A DNA stretch of 64,000 nt from Dryocosmus kuriphilus (taxonomy: Eukaryota > Arthropoda > Insecta > Hymenoptera > Cynipidae), in assembly GCA_038277395.1 (NCBI GenBank), contig CM076194.1, positions 110,492,765 through 110,556,764 on the forward strand, in the 5' to 3' direction. The notes under the pieces were generated by a model. The model was given only the letters and a program-made list of their open reading frames with translations, was not told the origin of the DNA and did no database searches. Shown here piece by piece: positions 11,346-24,041 of the stretch. The translations under genes and the position numbers were made by a program. Every line of letters begins with the position of its first letter. Positions within the stretch are counted from its first letter, which is position 1.

Positions 11346-12859
11346 AACTGCGAAAGAAATTTCACATTTTGGACAAACTTTATTCAAGTGCGAAGCGCGA
11401 GACAAGTGATGTGAATGTATTCGTTCAAGCCGAAGAAGCTTTAACAAAAAATTCAAGATTACCAACTTTCCCTGGTCAATAGTTCGATCCTTAATTTTAA
11501 TAGGTCCATACGTACAAATGTAGGGGGATATATAAACACCGAGCGCGTAGCGCAAGGGAAATAACGTAGCGAGCGCGAAGCGCGAGTTCCAACAGTCGCG
11601 CACCCTAGGCGTGCTCATACTTCGAGCGAAGCGCGCGATGAGAATATGCCCACGCAGCGGGCAGATTTTGTTTAAATTTGATTTATGGTAAATAATTTTG
11701 TTTTCCAGTTTGGTGCATAAGCTTTCTTAAAAACGTACTTATTGTTATTATTATTATAACTGAGGAGCTACTAAGAATACCCTGCATTCCTTTGCATTTT
11801 TCCAGTCACTTAAACTAGTCCCAGAACCGATTCTTCTCACGTTGCATTCGAGTTGTTTTCCTCTTCTCGTACTGCCCCTGCCTTTTGGCTACAAGTCCCC
11901 GTGCTTATCGCCCTCCTATCTGCCCTCTTCTCTTATCTGCTTACGCTTTATAACCTTTTCGTTCACCCACATCCACTGGCAGTTTCGAAATTCCTCAAAC
12001 CAACCAAATCCCAGTTATCCACCGTTGCGTCCGTTCTGCCTTCCTTGCACCCCCCCCCCCCCCTTGATTCCTGCATGTGAACTTCCCGCCGAGGAGTTGT
12101 GCACTGGAGAATTCTCATATCCGCCGTTGACTGAATCCTCAAGTGGTCTCTGTTATTCACAGTTATTCGTCGGAAGGCTTGGTCATTTTCGGCAGTTGTC
12201 GGTTCACTTCGGTGGAACTCGGAAAGCAGATCATGATCGAATTCGTGCGTAAGGGTCTGGTCCAAGGTCTATAGCTCGCTCTCCACGTCGCTCTCACTAA
12301 CTCTTATTAACTAATACTGCTGGCGAGAAAGACCTAACCTAACCTTCGTCTGTTAGTCGCAAGTAGGTTGCAAGGAAGCATTTGGTCGCCTGAACTGCGG
12401 ATTTCTCAGCGTACAACCCCTCGCTCCCCGCGTCTAGCCTACCGCTCATATCTTCTCTCTCTCCCGCTCACGCGCCTCTATTTATCTTTTCGCTCTCCCG
12501 CACCCGTTTGCATTTTTTCAACGCGCTTAAAGCTCTGAACTTTCCGGCGACGAACTCAACCCAGCAAGTCCAGATGGGGAGCGGCCGACTTCCTGTCTCT
12601 CACTCTAGCATACGCACTGCCGTTTTTTCTCTCTCTCTCTCTCCTTGCAGCTGGTATTCCATCCGGTTTGTGCGATTTCTAGAATGAGACTTCCCAACTT
12701 TCCCCGTTTTATTTTCGAGCAAAAGGGCCCGCTTGATCAGAAATAAAATGAAGAGAAGTTTATTTTCAGGAAATTCTAAATATTGTTTTCTTTAAAATAA
12801 AATGGAAATCCCCGTAACTTGTTCTGTCTTTCCTTAAACAAAATTCGGTTTAATTTTCA
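11346..12859. other. Unassigned DNA, no gene
   Basis: At 11380-11660 there is a local GC-rich patch with repeated GCGAAGCGCGAG / GAGCGAAGCGCGCG motifs. At 11840-12660 the DNA is C/T-rich, with a run of about 14 C near 12050 and a TCTCTC stretch near 12630. Short ORFs here are low complexity and on both strands. I see no conserved protein. Confidence 0.5.
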
Positions 12860-13025
12860 TAATATAAGACTATTATATAGTACAATATAGGATTATTATA
12901 TAATATAAGACTATTATATAATGTAATATAAGAATATTATATAATATAATATAGGAATATTATATAATATAATATAAGACTATTATATAATGTAATATAA
13001 GACTATTATATAATGTAATATAAAA
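12860..13025. repeat. AT minisatellite, 23-bp unit
   Basis: About six or seven tandem units of AATATAAGACTATTATATAA plus TGT, with variants such as AGAATATT and GGAATATT. Confidence 0.8.
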
Positions 13026-14611
13026 CTAAGCGGTAATAGGATATAGTATAATAATATAATAATATTCTGTAATATAGATGCACTAAAAATATTTCGAAAT
13101 TAATAATATGAATTTAGTTCAGTAAGAAGCGGACCCAGACCGGGAGAAACCGAGAGGGGGAAATTGTCGAACCCTCATCTCTAGCAGTGCGATCTTTTGG
13201 GGGTTCGCTAGCCTAGTGGTCAGACAAGCGCGAGCAAACGCGTCAGTCGACGATACCTAACAGGAGAGAATGGACGTGTGAACATTTCTCTCCATCTTCG
13301 GTGTACAAGATTACTAAAATGCAGCGTTTTCTACCGGCTCGAGTTTTTCTTTCGTCTACAATCTCACCTTTCACGGCATTGAATATATTCGAGAATATTC
13401 TTCGATTCGTGCGCGAATTAATTATTTCGTCGATTCGTGCGGGAATTAATTCGTTCTACGAGTCTAGCTCTCTTCGAGGTGCCCCGACAGTGTAGCTTCA
13501 CGGTTAGACTCGGGAATCTGTACTCATCGAGGTAAGCTCTCGTCGTGGTTGCGCCCTCCCCTTTTCAGGCTCTGGCACTCCTCGAGATGCAGCCTCTTTT
13601 ATTAATTAATTTGGGGTTATAATTATGTAGTTTCTCTTTTTTGTTCAAGGGTTTGGCTTGCTAGCTGTGGGTTTCTTTTCTCTCTTTGTTTTTTTTTTTA
13701 CTGTAAATTCAGCAGAGTGGGGGCCTGGCACTCCTTGGTGTTCGCCCCCTCGCGTTTCCCTGCGGTTTTGACTCATCGAGGCTGCAGCACAAAGCGTGTA
13801 GGGATTTCGAAATTCAAAGGTTAGTCACTGCGTGTCGAGGACCATATTTAACCAAACGGGAAGCACCCTCGGGTAATTGACCTCCCGCCCTTCGGGGTCA
13901 ATTTCCAAGCTTCCCTGATCAATCTTCTTGTACCTCTCTCCGACGTGGACCGATCAAATTTATGGAAGAGTTTCAGGAAAAATGAAACACCCAAACAATA
14001 TGAAATGGTTGGACGATCTTCAGGTCCAGCAGAAGAACGACCGTAAAAGGACCGCAGCAACAAAGCACCATTAAGTAAGAAGCCTTTCCCTGGTTTTCTT
14101 ACCCCGACCTAACCCTAGGCAGCGGGGACGAAAACGAATTCTAATGATTTGAAGGGATTTTGGGAGGGGATTTATAGAGAAATTTTTGGGAAAAAGGATT
14201 ATTTTATTTTCAAGGGATTTTAAATTGTTTCTAAATGATTTTTTTGTTACCTTTTAGATCCATAGAGCACTTCGAAACTTATAAGTATTTAAACTTAAAG
14301 ATTAGTTTGCTGCGTTAGATATATATATTTTGGTTTCCTTTTTATGCATTCACAAATACGGGCAACACAAACTTAAAGCTTTGTTCCAAAAAGCTTCTAT
14401 TCTTAATATTCGCGAGTGGCAATATAATTTTATTAAATAATTGTTGAATCTATCAGTGCAGATGAAACGGAGAACCACTAAGGAATTAATAAAGAGATGG
14501 TGTTTAACGAGTGAAACATAGCAATGGAATGTTTAAACAATTTATTTGCTTACAAGTTTTAAGCCTAACCAACGTTAGATTTACTTTTTTGTCCAATTCT
14601 TTGAATTGTTA
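13026..14611. other. Unassigned DNA, no gene
   Basis: A short direct repeat, CGATTCGTGCG then GAATTAATT, occurs at about 13403 and 13433. A good splice-donor-like GAG/GTAAGC is at 13528, but no reading frame joins to it. A CG-richer stretch with no recognisable protein follows to 14120, then AT-rich DNA. Confidence 0.4.
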
Positions 14612-14840
14612 ACTAGGAATTAGTTAACGAAAAAGCAAAGAAATAACTGAAGATGAATCATCCGTACTTATGGAATATATAAACATCTAATTTGTTGATA
14701 AAATCAAGACCGCGGCTCAACATAAGTCTTACGTTTTACGAAATTCTTTAAAAATATCACAACATATTTCTAAAATGCTATAATATAGTTTTAAAATGTT
14801 CAAATAATGTGTTTGTCAATAAAAAGTCGAAAAGTGAACC
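14612..14840. repeat. Dispersed repeat, copy 1 (pairs with 59978-60210)
   Basis: The two copies share AGTCTTACGTTTTACGAAAT, GGAATTAGTTAA and a GTTTGTCA/GCTTGTCA end over about 230 bp. They are diverged by many substitutions. Family unknown. Confidence 0.75.
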
Positions 14841-17104
14841 GATAAAGAATAGGTTACTCAAAATCTTCGATCTATGAAGAGAGGACAGCCTAATGCAAAT
14901 ATAAACTAATGGTAACGTACATAAGAATAATTCAATTTTACGGCATGAAATCGAGTGTGAACTTTAGTAAAATAAGCTTGAAATTTTAAACAATCAAGCT
15001 GACTACAATACACCATACAAAACTATACTATACTGTACTACTATATGGTGCAGTGGGTGAAAGAGTTATTGAATCTAAACATTTTAATCTGCACTTTGGT
15101 ATCCAGTATGATAATAACTTGTTGTCAGTTGAGCAAGCTGGATTAAAGAACTCATACTTCCCATTTTAATTCGAAAATCTACATTTATTGTACTGAAAAA
15201 GCTCAACCTATACACCGATCAACGTCTTTAATAAAGCAGTTTCAATGAATGAAAGACTTTATAAATGGAACTATTGCAGAAGATTTGTGTGTTTAAAAAT
15301 GTGCAGTACGCAGTGTGAAAAAAATGTTGCAATATAAGACAAAATTATGAAAAAACTAAAGAAAAATGTTGTCATAAATACATTTTTCTCAAAACTTGTT
15401 TATATTTACTGACAAGGAGGAGGAGGTAGATTAGGAGGAGAAGCAGGAGGAGGAGGTTGTATGTAGAGTATGGGTACTCTGGGGAATTTGTGGTGCTGGT
15501 CAAAACTATGGAGAATTTGCGGTGAGGGTGAAAATGGAGCGGTAGAGGGTCTATGGTGGGGGTTATGGCAAATTGTTGGTGGCAGTAAATGTAGAGTGGG
15601 GTTATGGGATGGCGGGGGTTATGGGAAATTTGGAGTGGGGGTTTTAACTAGTGTGAATTAAAAATAACTAGAGTGATTTATGTAATTCTAATCTAATTTT
15701 TTTAAATCTACAATTAACATTAATTATTTATTAAATAAAATAAAATAAAAAATCTTTTATTAAAATGACGCTCGTTTTAACTCTAAAGCAATATTTTTAC
15801 ACAAATAATTTATAAAAAAGAATTTCAAGAGCTTTTTTTTAAATATCACATATCTAAATTATTTGAATGAAATAAAACTACTTAAAATTATTGTTGGGAG
15901 GGGATCAGGAATTAAGACGACATTTTTTTCTGTGTTACATTCCTTTCAGAAGATATTTATTTGTATCCTCACATGTTTTACAATACAAGAGTGTAGTTAT
16001 TTAAAAAGTATTTATTATTAAAAATTCGTAGAAATGTAATTACCCTGTCAATAAATATTTCACTTTCGAGGCAATGTAGGTAGTAAACATACATGTAATT
16101 TCCAAAAACACCAGATGAAAGCATGAATCAGCAAATGGTTTCGGTAATTATTCTCTGATCAGATCTTTAAATAATCAGATTTGACGGCAATAATCTGCCG
16201 AATAAGTGTTCGTTGGGTGATTTAACATTTTCAGTCAAAAGATACTTTCGAGTTTCCAGTATCAAGAGATTCAAACACTTTTCTACATTAGTAGCTTCGC
16301 TTTCTTACTCTCGTAAACATTCTTCAACACAGATGGCAATTTACTTTAGCCCGTCAAAAGTAGGCTCCTGTGACACTATTGTTAGTCTATACGCATTGGT
16401 CCGTTTTTTCACCATCTCTCGCTGTGTTTTCCTATGCCATTGTTGGTACTGAAGATAATATTGAATTCTCACAATTCTACAGGTTTTAGGTAGAAGTGTC
16501 TCGTCTCGAAGAAAGCTGATACCGTGTCAGTGGTGTTTATGAAGCATGCCCGAGTGACCGAGTCGAGAGTGATTCCCTTTCAACTTGCACTAACCAGTTT
16601 TATGAACGGTTCGAGGCTACCGTTAGTCTGTATCTCGAGTCCCGTCTAAAGCTGTTTTGAAATGAGGTTATTCAACGCTTACAGTGAAATCAATAATAGG
16701 TGATTAACTGGCCTTCAAACAATCTCTTCAACAGGGGACCAAGGTACGTTTGTCTTAGGATTGATTCTGGACTGAATGAACTGTGATGCTCTCGTTCACT
16801 TTAATACAACCTGCTTCACCCCAACCATATGAAGCGATGAGATATTATTAAAAATTAATTTAAAAAACAATAAAAAACGAAAAAGAATTAATTAAAGCAC
16901 TGAATTGAATTTATTTTATATTTAGATATTCCCTCAAATTATGCATCGAATTAGGAATTTAAATAATAATACTGACTTATGGGACAAAGTCTCCAAGGCA
17001 TAAAAAATCCACTTATTCAAAGGAGATACAATCAAGATTACAAAAATCCGTGGAATAATCACAAAGGTGAAACAGAATTCGTCTTTGTGGTTACTCACAC
17101 TTGT
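14841..17104. other. Unassigned AT-rich DNA with one GGA-rich tract
   Basis: At 15384-15405 the sequence TCTCAAAACTTGTTTATATT precedes a GGAGGAGG tract (15414-15460) and a G-rich low-complexity stretch to 15655. The same 20-base lead-in precedes the tract at 60902. No conserved protein was recognised elsewhere in this stretch. Confidence 0.45.
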
Positions 17105-17640
17105 CCAAAATGAATTGGAAAATCAAAGCATGCGAAATTCACCAGGACGAGAAATCACAAATATGAGGAATCACAAACACGCGAAATTCACAAGCGCGAG
17201 AAACCGGCGTTGGCGTCGCACACGCGGTTGCTAGTATTGTTGTACAAAGAGATTGATTCGCTGACGGAATCTCCGATTGCGTTGTCGCGACCGGATTCCA
17301 GATTCACTGGTGGAAAATGGAAACCAATTGATTCGTTGTGCAATCTCCGATCGTGCTGTGGCGATCGGATTCCGAAATTCACTGGCAGAATTCGGAAGAA
17401 AAAAGAAATCTATTGCTTCAGAGACCGAGGCGTGGGAGAGGTACCCGGAGGTTCTCGCGCGCTTGCTTATCCCCCTTCACTCCTTCACTCCTACCATTCT
17501 ACCATTGGGTAGATTCAAATCTAGATACTGGCGCGCAAACATGCATGCTTACAGCCTGGTTCACAATCAGAAACTGTGTTACGACGGAACATACTCCCGG
17601 CCGAAGCTGCAAGATGAGTTAAATTACATTTTAACGAACG
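17105..17640 (+). repeat. Dispersed repeat family R, copy 1 (3'-truncated)
   Basis: It matches 54656-55195 and 58367-59135 on the same strand. It starts near TTGGAAAATCAAAGC and carries TCACAAACACGCGAAATTC and CGGCGTTGGCGTCGC. Internally there are two ~78-bp tandem subunits (GATTGATTCGCTGACGGAAT... and AATTGATTCGTTGTGCAATC...). The far end seen in the other copies (to AGAGAAACTGATA) is missing here. Class unknown, possibly a non-autonomous DNA element. Confidence 0.75.
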
Positions 17641-17756
17641 AAGCAGAGTGAGATACAACAAAGGTCGATAAGACTAATTATATGTATGTTTGTTTTCAAA
17701 AACTAATATCAACAATGAGGGATAAAATACTGAACGATAACACAGCCCCACAAAAA

Positions 17757-18492
17757 AGTAAATTTTCTGTGCACGTGACCAGACCACCATATCTATATGT
17801 TTTTGGGATCGCTGAGTCCGAATCCGGGGTCCGTTTTTCTCCATCAGGTAAGGGTCCAGGTCGTTTCAAGGTCAAATCAATATTATTCCACGAATGTGGG
17901 CCAAGATGCCGTTTTTGTATGTTTTTGGGGTCCCTGAGTCCGAATTTGAGGTCTGTTTGTCTCCATCAGGTCTGGGTCAAGGTCATTTCAAGGTTAAATC
18001 GAGGAAAAAAACCTGTGAACAGACACAATTACTACATCTATACGTTTTTGGGGTCGCTGAGTCCGAATCCGGGGTCTGTTTTTCTCCTTGAGGTGAGGGT
18101 CAAGGTCGTTTCAAGGTCAAATCAATATTGTTCCACGAATGTGGGCCAAGATGCCGTTTTTGTATGTTTTTGGGATCCCTGAGTCCAAATTTAAGGTCTG
18201 TTTGTCTCCATCAGGTGAGGGTCAAGGACATTTCAAGGTTATATCGAGGAAAATACCTGTGAACAGACACAATTACTAAATCTATACGTTTTTGGGGTCG
18301 CTGAGTCCGAATCCGGGGTCCGTTTTTTTCCCATCAGGTCAAGGTCATTTCGCGGTCAAATGACGATTATTTCACGAACGTGGGCCAATATGCCGTTTTG
18401 TATGTTTTTGATGTCCCTGGGTGCGAATCCGAAGTCTGTTGGTCTTCATCAGGTCTGGATCAAGGTCATCTCAAGGTCGAATCGAGGAAAAA
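17757..18492 (+). repeat. Left subterminal array of the TAA-flanked transposon
   Basis: About six units of ~127 bp, alternating between two subtypes. Each contains GTTTTTGGGGTCGCTGAGTC or the CCCTGAGTC variant, CTCCATCAGGT and GTCATTTCAAGGT. One subtype ends with CACGAATGTGGGCCAAGATG, the other with AACCTGTGAACAGACACAA. The apparent ORFs (17682-18182) are this repeat read through, not a gene. Confidence 0.85.
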
Positions 18493-19067
18493 ACTTGAAA
18501 GCCAATAGCGTTGAATACGTCGTATGATACAGATGTAAAATAAAATTGGATATATTGGTTTTCTTTTCTATGCTTCAAGACTTCTGTTTTAAGGTGATAC
18601 GGAGGACAGACGTTTAATTTATCCTCAGTTTTATAGAATATCATTTTTATATTCTGACTGACCGAATATCTCTGCGCTGAAGGATGTAATATATAGCAAC
18701 ATTGGTGAGCCCAATTACAGTTTCTAAACTAACACTACATCTGCGTGGTGATACTTGAATTCTTCAAATCCTGTTACCGCGAGGGATACTGGGACGATGA
18801 CAACTGCTTCGAAAGGAGATGTGTAGAATGATTCGCTTTCCAGTCCCATATGGTATCGAAGCCAGCGTGGCGCGCTGCCTTGCAGGGGGGCGTTAGGGTG
18901 TGAGGATGAAGCCGTAGTGTGTCTGACGACGAGTTGACATTGTCCTCGTCAAAGTCAGAAAGCTCTCATACTTAGACCTGAGGAGGTATGAGAGTTATCA
19001 CCCTCAGGACGGTGGACTCACCTGCGATCGGACCAGGATCCCTAACGCGTGGGTACTTAAATCTACT
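18493..19067 (+). other. Non-coding part of the TAA-flanked transposon
   Basis: About 570 bp lie between the left array and the ATG. It has a perfect 9-bp stem, CTCTCATAC...GTATGAGAG (about 18962-18996). No protein frame. Confidence 0.5.
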
Positions 19068-20915
19068 ATGGGACCTAAAAAAAACAAGCATAAAACAACT
19101 TCAAATACTTCAAATAAACAGACTTCAGTGTCTTCATTAAAAACGAATGTAGCAAGTTCTTCATCTGAATACTACTGTAACAAAAATGTTGATGCATTTT
19201 GTTACATATGTGCTACGTATCACCTATCAGATGACTGAAGAAAAATATCCGATAAAATTAAAAATATTTACAGAAACTGTTTTGGATTGTATATTTATAA
19301 CCAAGATAAAAAATGGATACCACACAAAATATGTAGTGCTTGTTACATGATGATAACCAGACATGATTCCGAAAAAAAACCTGAAAAATTAAAGTTTGTA
19401 AAACCTGCATATTGGGAAGAGCCATCATGCGCAGCAAACTGTTATATATGCTTGACAAAAGTGACAGGAATTAATAAAAAAAAATATTCAGAGTATCAAA
19501 TATCCTGAAGTTTCAACGTTAATAAGACCAGTAGAGGAAAATATTGATATTGACGATGAAAGCGACAGTTCAATAGATTCGATGGAAAGTATGTCAACCA
19601 ATGATGCATGCGATATTAGTGACGCTGAAGAAGATGAATATAAAGATGGAGATGAATATACTTCAGATGATGGAAATATGAGTACAAGTAGTGAATACTA
19701 TGCTACTAATGATCAAGACAAAACTCCAAAAATCATAGATCAAAAAGAATTGAATGATCTTGTAAGGGACCTGGATTTACCTAAAGATAAAGCGGAATAT
19801 CTAGCTTCATACATGAAAGGCAACAACTGGCTCTCAAAAGGCACAAGAATATCATATTACCGAAACCGGGAGGAAAACTTTAGAAAATATTTTACGATGA
19901 TAGGGGAACCTTCATTAGTGTATTGCAATAATGTGGAAGGGTTAATGAATGAGTTCCAGATAGGAATCTATAAGGACAATGAATGGAGACTATAGACTCC
20001 TCCACTACAAGTCTGAAGGCAGTATTACTTCATAAAACTAATGCTTTTGCTTCAATTCCCACAGCTCATTCAACCGTACTAAAAGAAGAATATAGTACGA
20101 TGAAATTCATTTTAGAGACAATAAAATATTCTGAGCATAACTGGCTTATTTGCGGAGATCTTAAGATTTTAACTATACTGTTAGGACAACAATCTGGAAA
20201 TACGAAATATCCTTGTTTTTTGTGTTTATGGAACAGCAGAGATCGCAAGAAGCACTATATAACGAAGATATGGCCGAACAAAACCTCTTTCGAGGCTGGT
20301 TCTGCTAATATTGTACGCGAAGCACTGGTTGATCGCAGTAAGGTATTGCTTCCACCCCTCCACATCAAACTCGGCTTGATGAAGCAATATGTAAAAGCCT
20401 TAAATAAAGAAGGAGAGTGCTTTAAATATTTGCAGAAAAAATTCCCTAAACTCAGTGATGCAAAAATTAATATAGGTATCTTTGATGGACCACAAATACG
20501 TGAATTGTTAAAAGATAATGAGTTCGTTCTTGTAATGACTGACAAAGAAAGAGCAGCATGGCTCAGTTTTAAAGAAGTTGTACAAAATTTTCTTGGGAAT
20601 AATAAAAGCCTAGAGTACAAGAAAATAGTGGATCGAATGTTGGAAAACTATAAGGAACTAGGATGTTTGATGAATTCAAAATTACATTATTTGCATTCAC
20701 ATATAGATTACTTTCCACAGAATCTAGGGGAGTTCAGTGAGGAGCAGGGAGAGAGGTTCCACCAAGATATCAAGAAAATGGAAAAAAGATATCAAGGACG
20801 GTGGGATGTGAACATGATGGCTGATTACTGCTGGTCATTGAAGAGAGAAAATAATAAAAAAGGAGTCAAGCGTAAAGAGAGTTACTTGTACGATCATTTA
20901 AAAAGAAAAGAGTAA
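19068..20915 (+). pseudogene. Transposon gene of a repetitive arthropod protein family, broken
   Basis: The reading starts at the ATG at 19068 and runs about 610 codons, with a TGA at 19236-19238, a one-base shift in an A-run near 19475-19483 and another shift near 19990. The N-terminal part has paired cysteines (CYIC, CSAC, CYIC) like a zinc-binding domain. An acidic Ser/Asp-rich linker follows at 19550-19720. The C-terminal 310 residues (19983-20915) carry ICGDLK, PCFLCLWNSRDRKKHY, LLPPLHIKLGLMK and SEEQGERFHQDI. I recognise these from a large family of repetitive unnamed arthropod proteins. The place of the gene between inverted ends suggests it is the transposase. The Asp of GDLK and the Glu of GERFHQD could belong to an RNase H-like DDE site, but that is inference. 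Confidence 0.8.
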
Positions 20916-20964
20916 GATACCATACAAAACAATAGATAAATGAAGCTTCTCGATATTTTCTAGA

Positions 20965-21320
20965 TCGATGATACATGTAGTTATAATGTCTGTCTCTGTT
21001 TACTCAGCGACCATAAAAACGTATACATGTGGTAGTTGTGTCTGTTCACAGGGGTTTTCCTCGATTTATCCTTCAAATGATCTTGACCCTTACCTGAGGG
21101 AGAAAAACGGAGCCCGGATTCGGGCTCAGGGACCTCAAAAACATACAAAAACGGCATCTTGGTCCACATTCGTGGAATAATCTTGATTTGACCTTGAAAT
21201 GACCTTGACCCTGACCTGATGGAGAAAAACGGACCCCGGATTCGGACTCAGCGATACCAAAAACATATAGATAGGGTGGTCTGGTCACGTGCACAGAAAT
21301 TTTTTTTTTTTGGGGCTCTG
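20965..21320 (-). repeat. Right subterminal array, inverted
   Basis: The same two unit subtypes as at 17757-18492, on the opposite strand and with fewer copies (about three). Together with the left array this makes long inverted ends of unequal length. Confidence 0.85.
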
Positions 21321-21533
21321 TAATCAACACTTATACTATTGGAAGTCAGTCTCCTTTGGAGGAACTGTTTCGATGAACTTTGGTGATCTGATCACAATGA
21401 AAATTTTTACAAGAATACACAAACCTTGACTCTAATTGGATTATTTTAGTCGGTTTGACTTAAAAGACTAGGACGTGATAACATATTTACAAGAAATTTA
21501 CAAATTTGACTCTAATATAATCAAATCATTTCT

Positions 21534-22278
21534 CTATCGGGAGATTGTTACGCAGTCGGTAACAAACACAATCGGGTAAGGCTTCGTGTGTAAATGACGC
21601 TCGCGGTCTTCACGTTTGCCACTCTGCCGATATCGTCGCTCCCAGGATACAACTCGATGATCACACCCAGTGGCCATCTTGCACATCCAAGATTTTCCTC
21701 CATCAGTATAACCACTGAACCAACCTTCAGCTCCTCGGTCGATTTTTGCCAATTTTGGCGCGTTTGCAATTCGTTCAGGTAATTCTTATGCCATTTACTC
21801 CAGAAGTCCTGTTGAGCCTTTGTGATGAAGTTGTATGTTAATAGTCGATTATCAGAAACTGAAACACATTTTTCCCAGGTAAAAAATTGAAAGGTCGACC
21901 CATCAAGAGGTGAGCAGGAGTTATAGACAAAGGATCATTAGGATCAGCTGAAAGAGCGTACAGAGGTCGAGAATTTATAATTTCTTTGATTTCGATTAAC
22001 AAAGTGTTAATTTGCTCACACGTGAGTTTGCGATCTTTCAAAACACGCTTCAAGTGATGCTTGAAACTCTTTACAGCTGCTTGCCAAGGACTGCCGAAAT
22101 GAGGGGACAAAGGTGGATTGAAATGCCACTCAATTCGTTTCGATACTGCAAAAAATCCTATCGCTTGCTTGAATTCTGTCGTGTCGAATCGATCGTAAAT
22201 CTCACGAAGTTCTTTACTGGGCCCTACGAATTTTGTACCATTGTCCGAATAAATGTGTTCTGGAACACCTCTTCGGCT
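21534..22278 (-). pseudogene. pol: BEL/Pao integrase core and C-terminal tail (downstream half)
   Basis: Removing the inserted LTR and one copy of GGCT rejoins the integrase frame without a shift. SRRGVPEHIYSDNGTKFVG has the second catalytic Asp. The third catalytic residue lies in the family motif WEAAVK; here it reads WQAAVKSFKHH, so Glu is Gln. PAHLLMGRP follows. After a shift, 21769-21534 carries QNWQKSTEELKVGSVV, the DUF5641-like tail. With two catalytic residues changed this integrase could not work. Confidence 0.8.
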
Positions 22279-24041
22279 TGTAACATTATTTATTTTTGGG
22301 GTCAATCGAGTCCTTTTATTATTTACTTTCCGAATCGTGTCCCCGCGCTGAACTGAGATTCATAACGACTGAGATTCCAAGCTATGTTTTTCCATTTTTC
22401 GAGTTCTGCCCCTTACGGAATTTTTATTTTATGGGAAATCTTCTTTTGTGTGTTTGACTTTAATAGTGATGTCGCATTTCTGATTTCCCTAGAAATATTG
22501 AAAATTGCTAAAGATTTTGTTCTGATTTGCATTTAATGGGTCCTACCCAACAATTCGGCTCCGAATACACAAATCGGATCGAGGTCGGGTAGAACGTTGA
22601 AACTTGCCCTTACCACCCGGTTATTTAATTTAACCAATAGAGAAACCCGGGAAACGAGAGCAGGTGGCCTCCCTATATGTGGTCTGATTTCGCTGCTATT
22701 TTTTAAACGTAGGTCCCGAAAACGAAAATAGATTTTTATTAAAAAGCCCCTGCTAATGTATCTTTCCGTGAATCTCAGCTCAACGTCAGCGGACGATTCA
22801 AAAAAGAGAAGTTTGCCTGTGCGGCGACTCATTGAGGCTCTGAAGTTTTAAAATTACCAGAAAGAAGATTAGTTAAGACAAAGAGCAGGGAGTATGGGAT
22901 CCACAACAGCGCAGTGGAGTTAGCGTGTTAGAGAATATATGCGTGGCGCAGTTCCATCTAATCGCAGTGAATTTCTGCGACTCTCTTAAAGTTTTCTTTC
23001 AATTTCCTCAAATTTTTCCCCAGTTTCCCGGAACATCCAGGGTGTTGCTTTTACTTGCTTTTTCAATTTTTGAGATTAAGATGATGATTATCTTTCCTAA
23101 CCCAATGTTCCCAATTCTTCAAGTAAGATTGTCGCTTACTTGGCAATGAAACTTTCAAATTAGACCTTTCTTAATCTATGCTCAAGGAGTACGCTCGGAA
23201 ATCACAAATTCTATGTTGGGCTTTATTTCGCCATAGGTCTTTGTGATTCTCAGAGCGGAAAACAGGACTGAGTTCGAGTCAATAATTTATGATATTCTGA
23301 ATCGTTACGGCCTCATTAGTTGAGCTCCAGGTACTAGGCTTGATTGAGGAACCAACAGAGGCTCTGCCAAATCAGAATATCGTTATTCCTTCGAACAACG
23401 TCCCTACTGACACCAAAACTGAGACAGTCTCAATTCGCCTCCTGCAATTGAAATGATAGTTCTCGAGCCCCAGGTGGTGTGCCTGGTTGAGGGAGAATGC
23501 ACACTTCTGCACAAAGGACGAACTGATATATCTCATCCCTGGCCCCAGTCGGTAATAGATTAAAGTTAATCTTCTTTAAAAATTCAAATTTAATTAGTTT
23601 CAGGGATCTTTCCCTTTTTAATTTTTTTTATTTGCTTACGAAATTGAATTGCTTGTGACTCCTGGATGTTCAGCCTAGCTCTTATTTGAAACCTGAACAG
23701 CACCGTAGCATCTACACTATTTGACGCTTATCGTGATTTACCACGTGAGATCGAGAACGCTGTCTCTCCCGATGGTTGAAATCAGAGTGATTTACTCGAT
23801 CGTTCCGGTTCATCGAGTGCTAACAGTTCGGCTTGGTACCGCTGGTCCCCCTTCTTTCGGGTCTTGATTGCGCGCGCGTCTATCGATTTTCAAAGTGACC
23901 CTGTAGCCGATATAGATATTCTTATCGCGCTGGTATTTAATCCAGTGCGACGTCCTTATTTAATGTCTGTAAATTTAATTTTTCGTCTCTCTGTCTTACC
24001 TTATCGTTTACTATTACGAAGGGGACTTTATAATCGTTTCA
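22279..24041. mobile_element. Solo LTR nested in the BEL/Pao integrase
   Basis: It begins TGTAACATTA and ends AATCGTTTCA on the plus strand (TG...CA, imperfect terminal inverted repeat). It is flanked by the 4-bp duplication GGCT (22275-22278 and 24042-24045). Taking it out restores the integrase reading frame exactly. The 1763 bp hold no recognisable protein, so this is a solo LTR or a very small non-autonomous element. Confidence 0.88.

Larger units (their letters stand above)
17741..21320 (+). mobile_element. TIR DNA transposon with TAA flanks
   Basis: The left end reads CACAGCCCCACAAAAAA. The right end, reverse-complemented, reads CAGAGCCCCAAAAAAAA. Both lead into the same TTTCTGTGCACGTGACCAGA sequence, so the ends are inverted repeats. 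TAA flanks both sides (17738-17740 and 21321-21323), a likely 3-bp target duplication. Inside are inverted subterminal tandem arrays and one broken gene (19068-20915). Length is 3580 bp. The superfamily is not assigned. Confidence 0.75.

Noticed and set aside
11842..12265. ORFs on both strands in a C/T-rich region
   Set aside because: Low complexity, a C14 run, no motif, and frames open on both strands.
13500..13560. Possible 5' UTR exon with donor GAG/GTAAGC
   Set aside because: No coding exon or acceptor could be linked to it.
17682..18182. 166-codon ORF
   Set aside because: It is the subterminal repeat array of the transposon in translation; the same peptides arise at 21073-21330 on the other strand.
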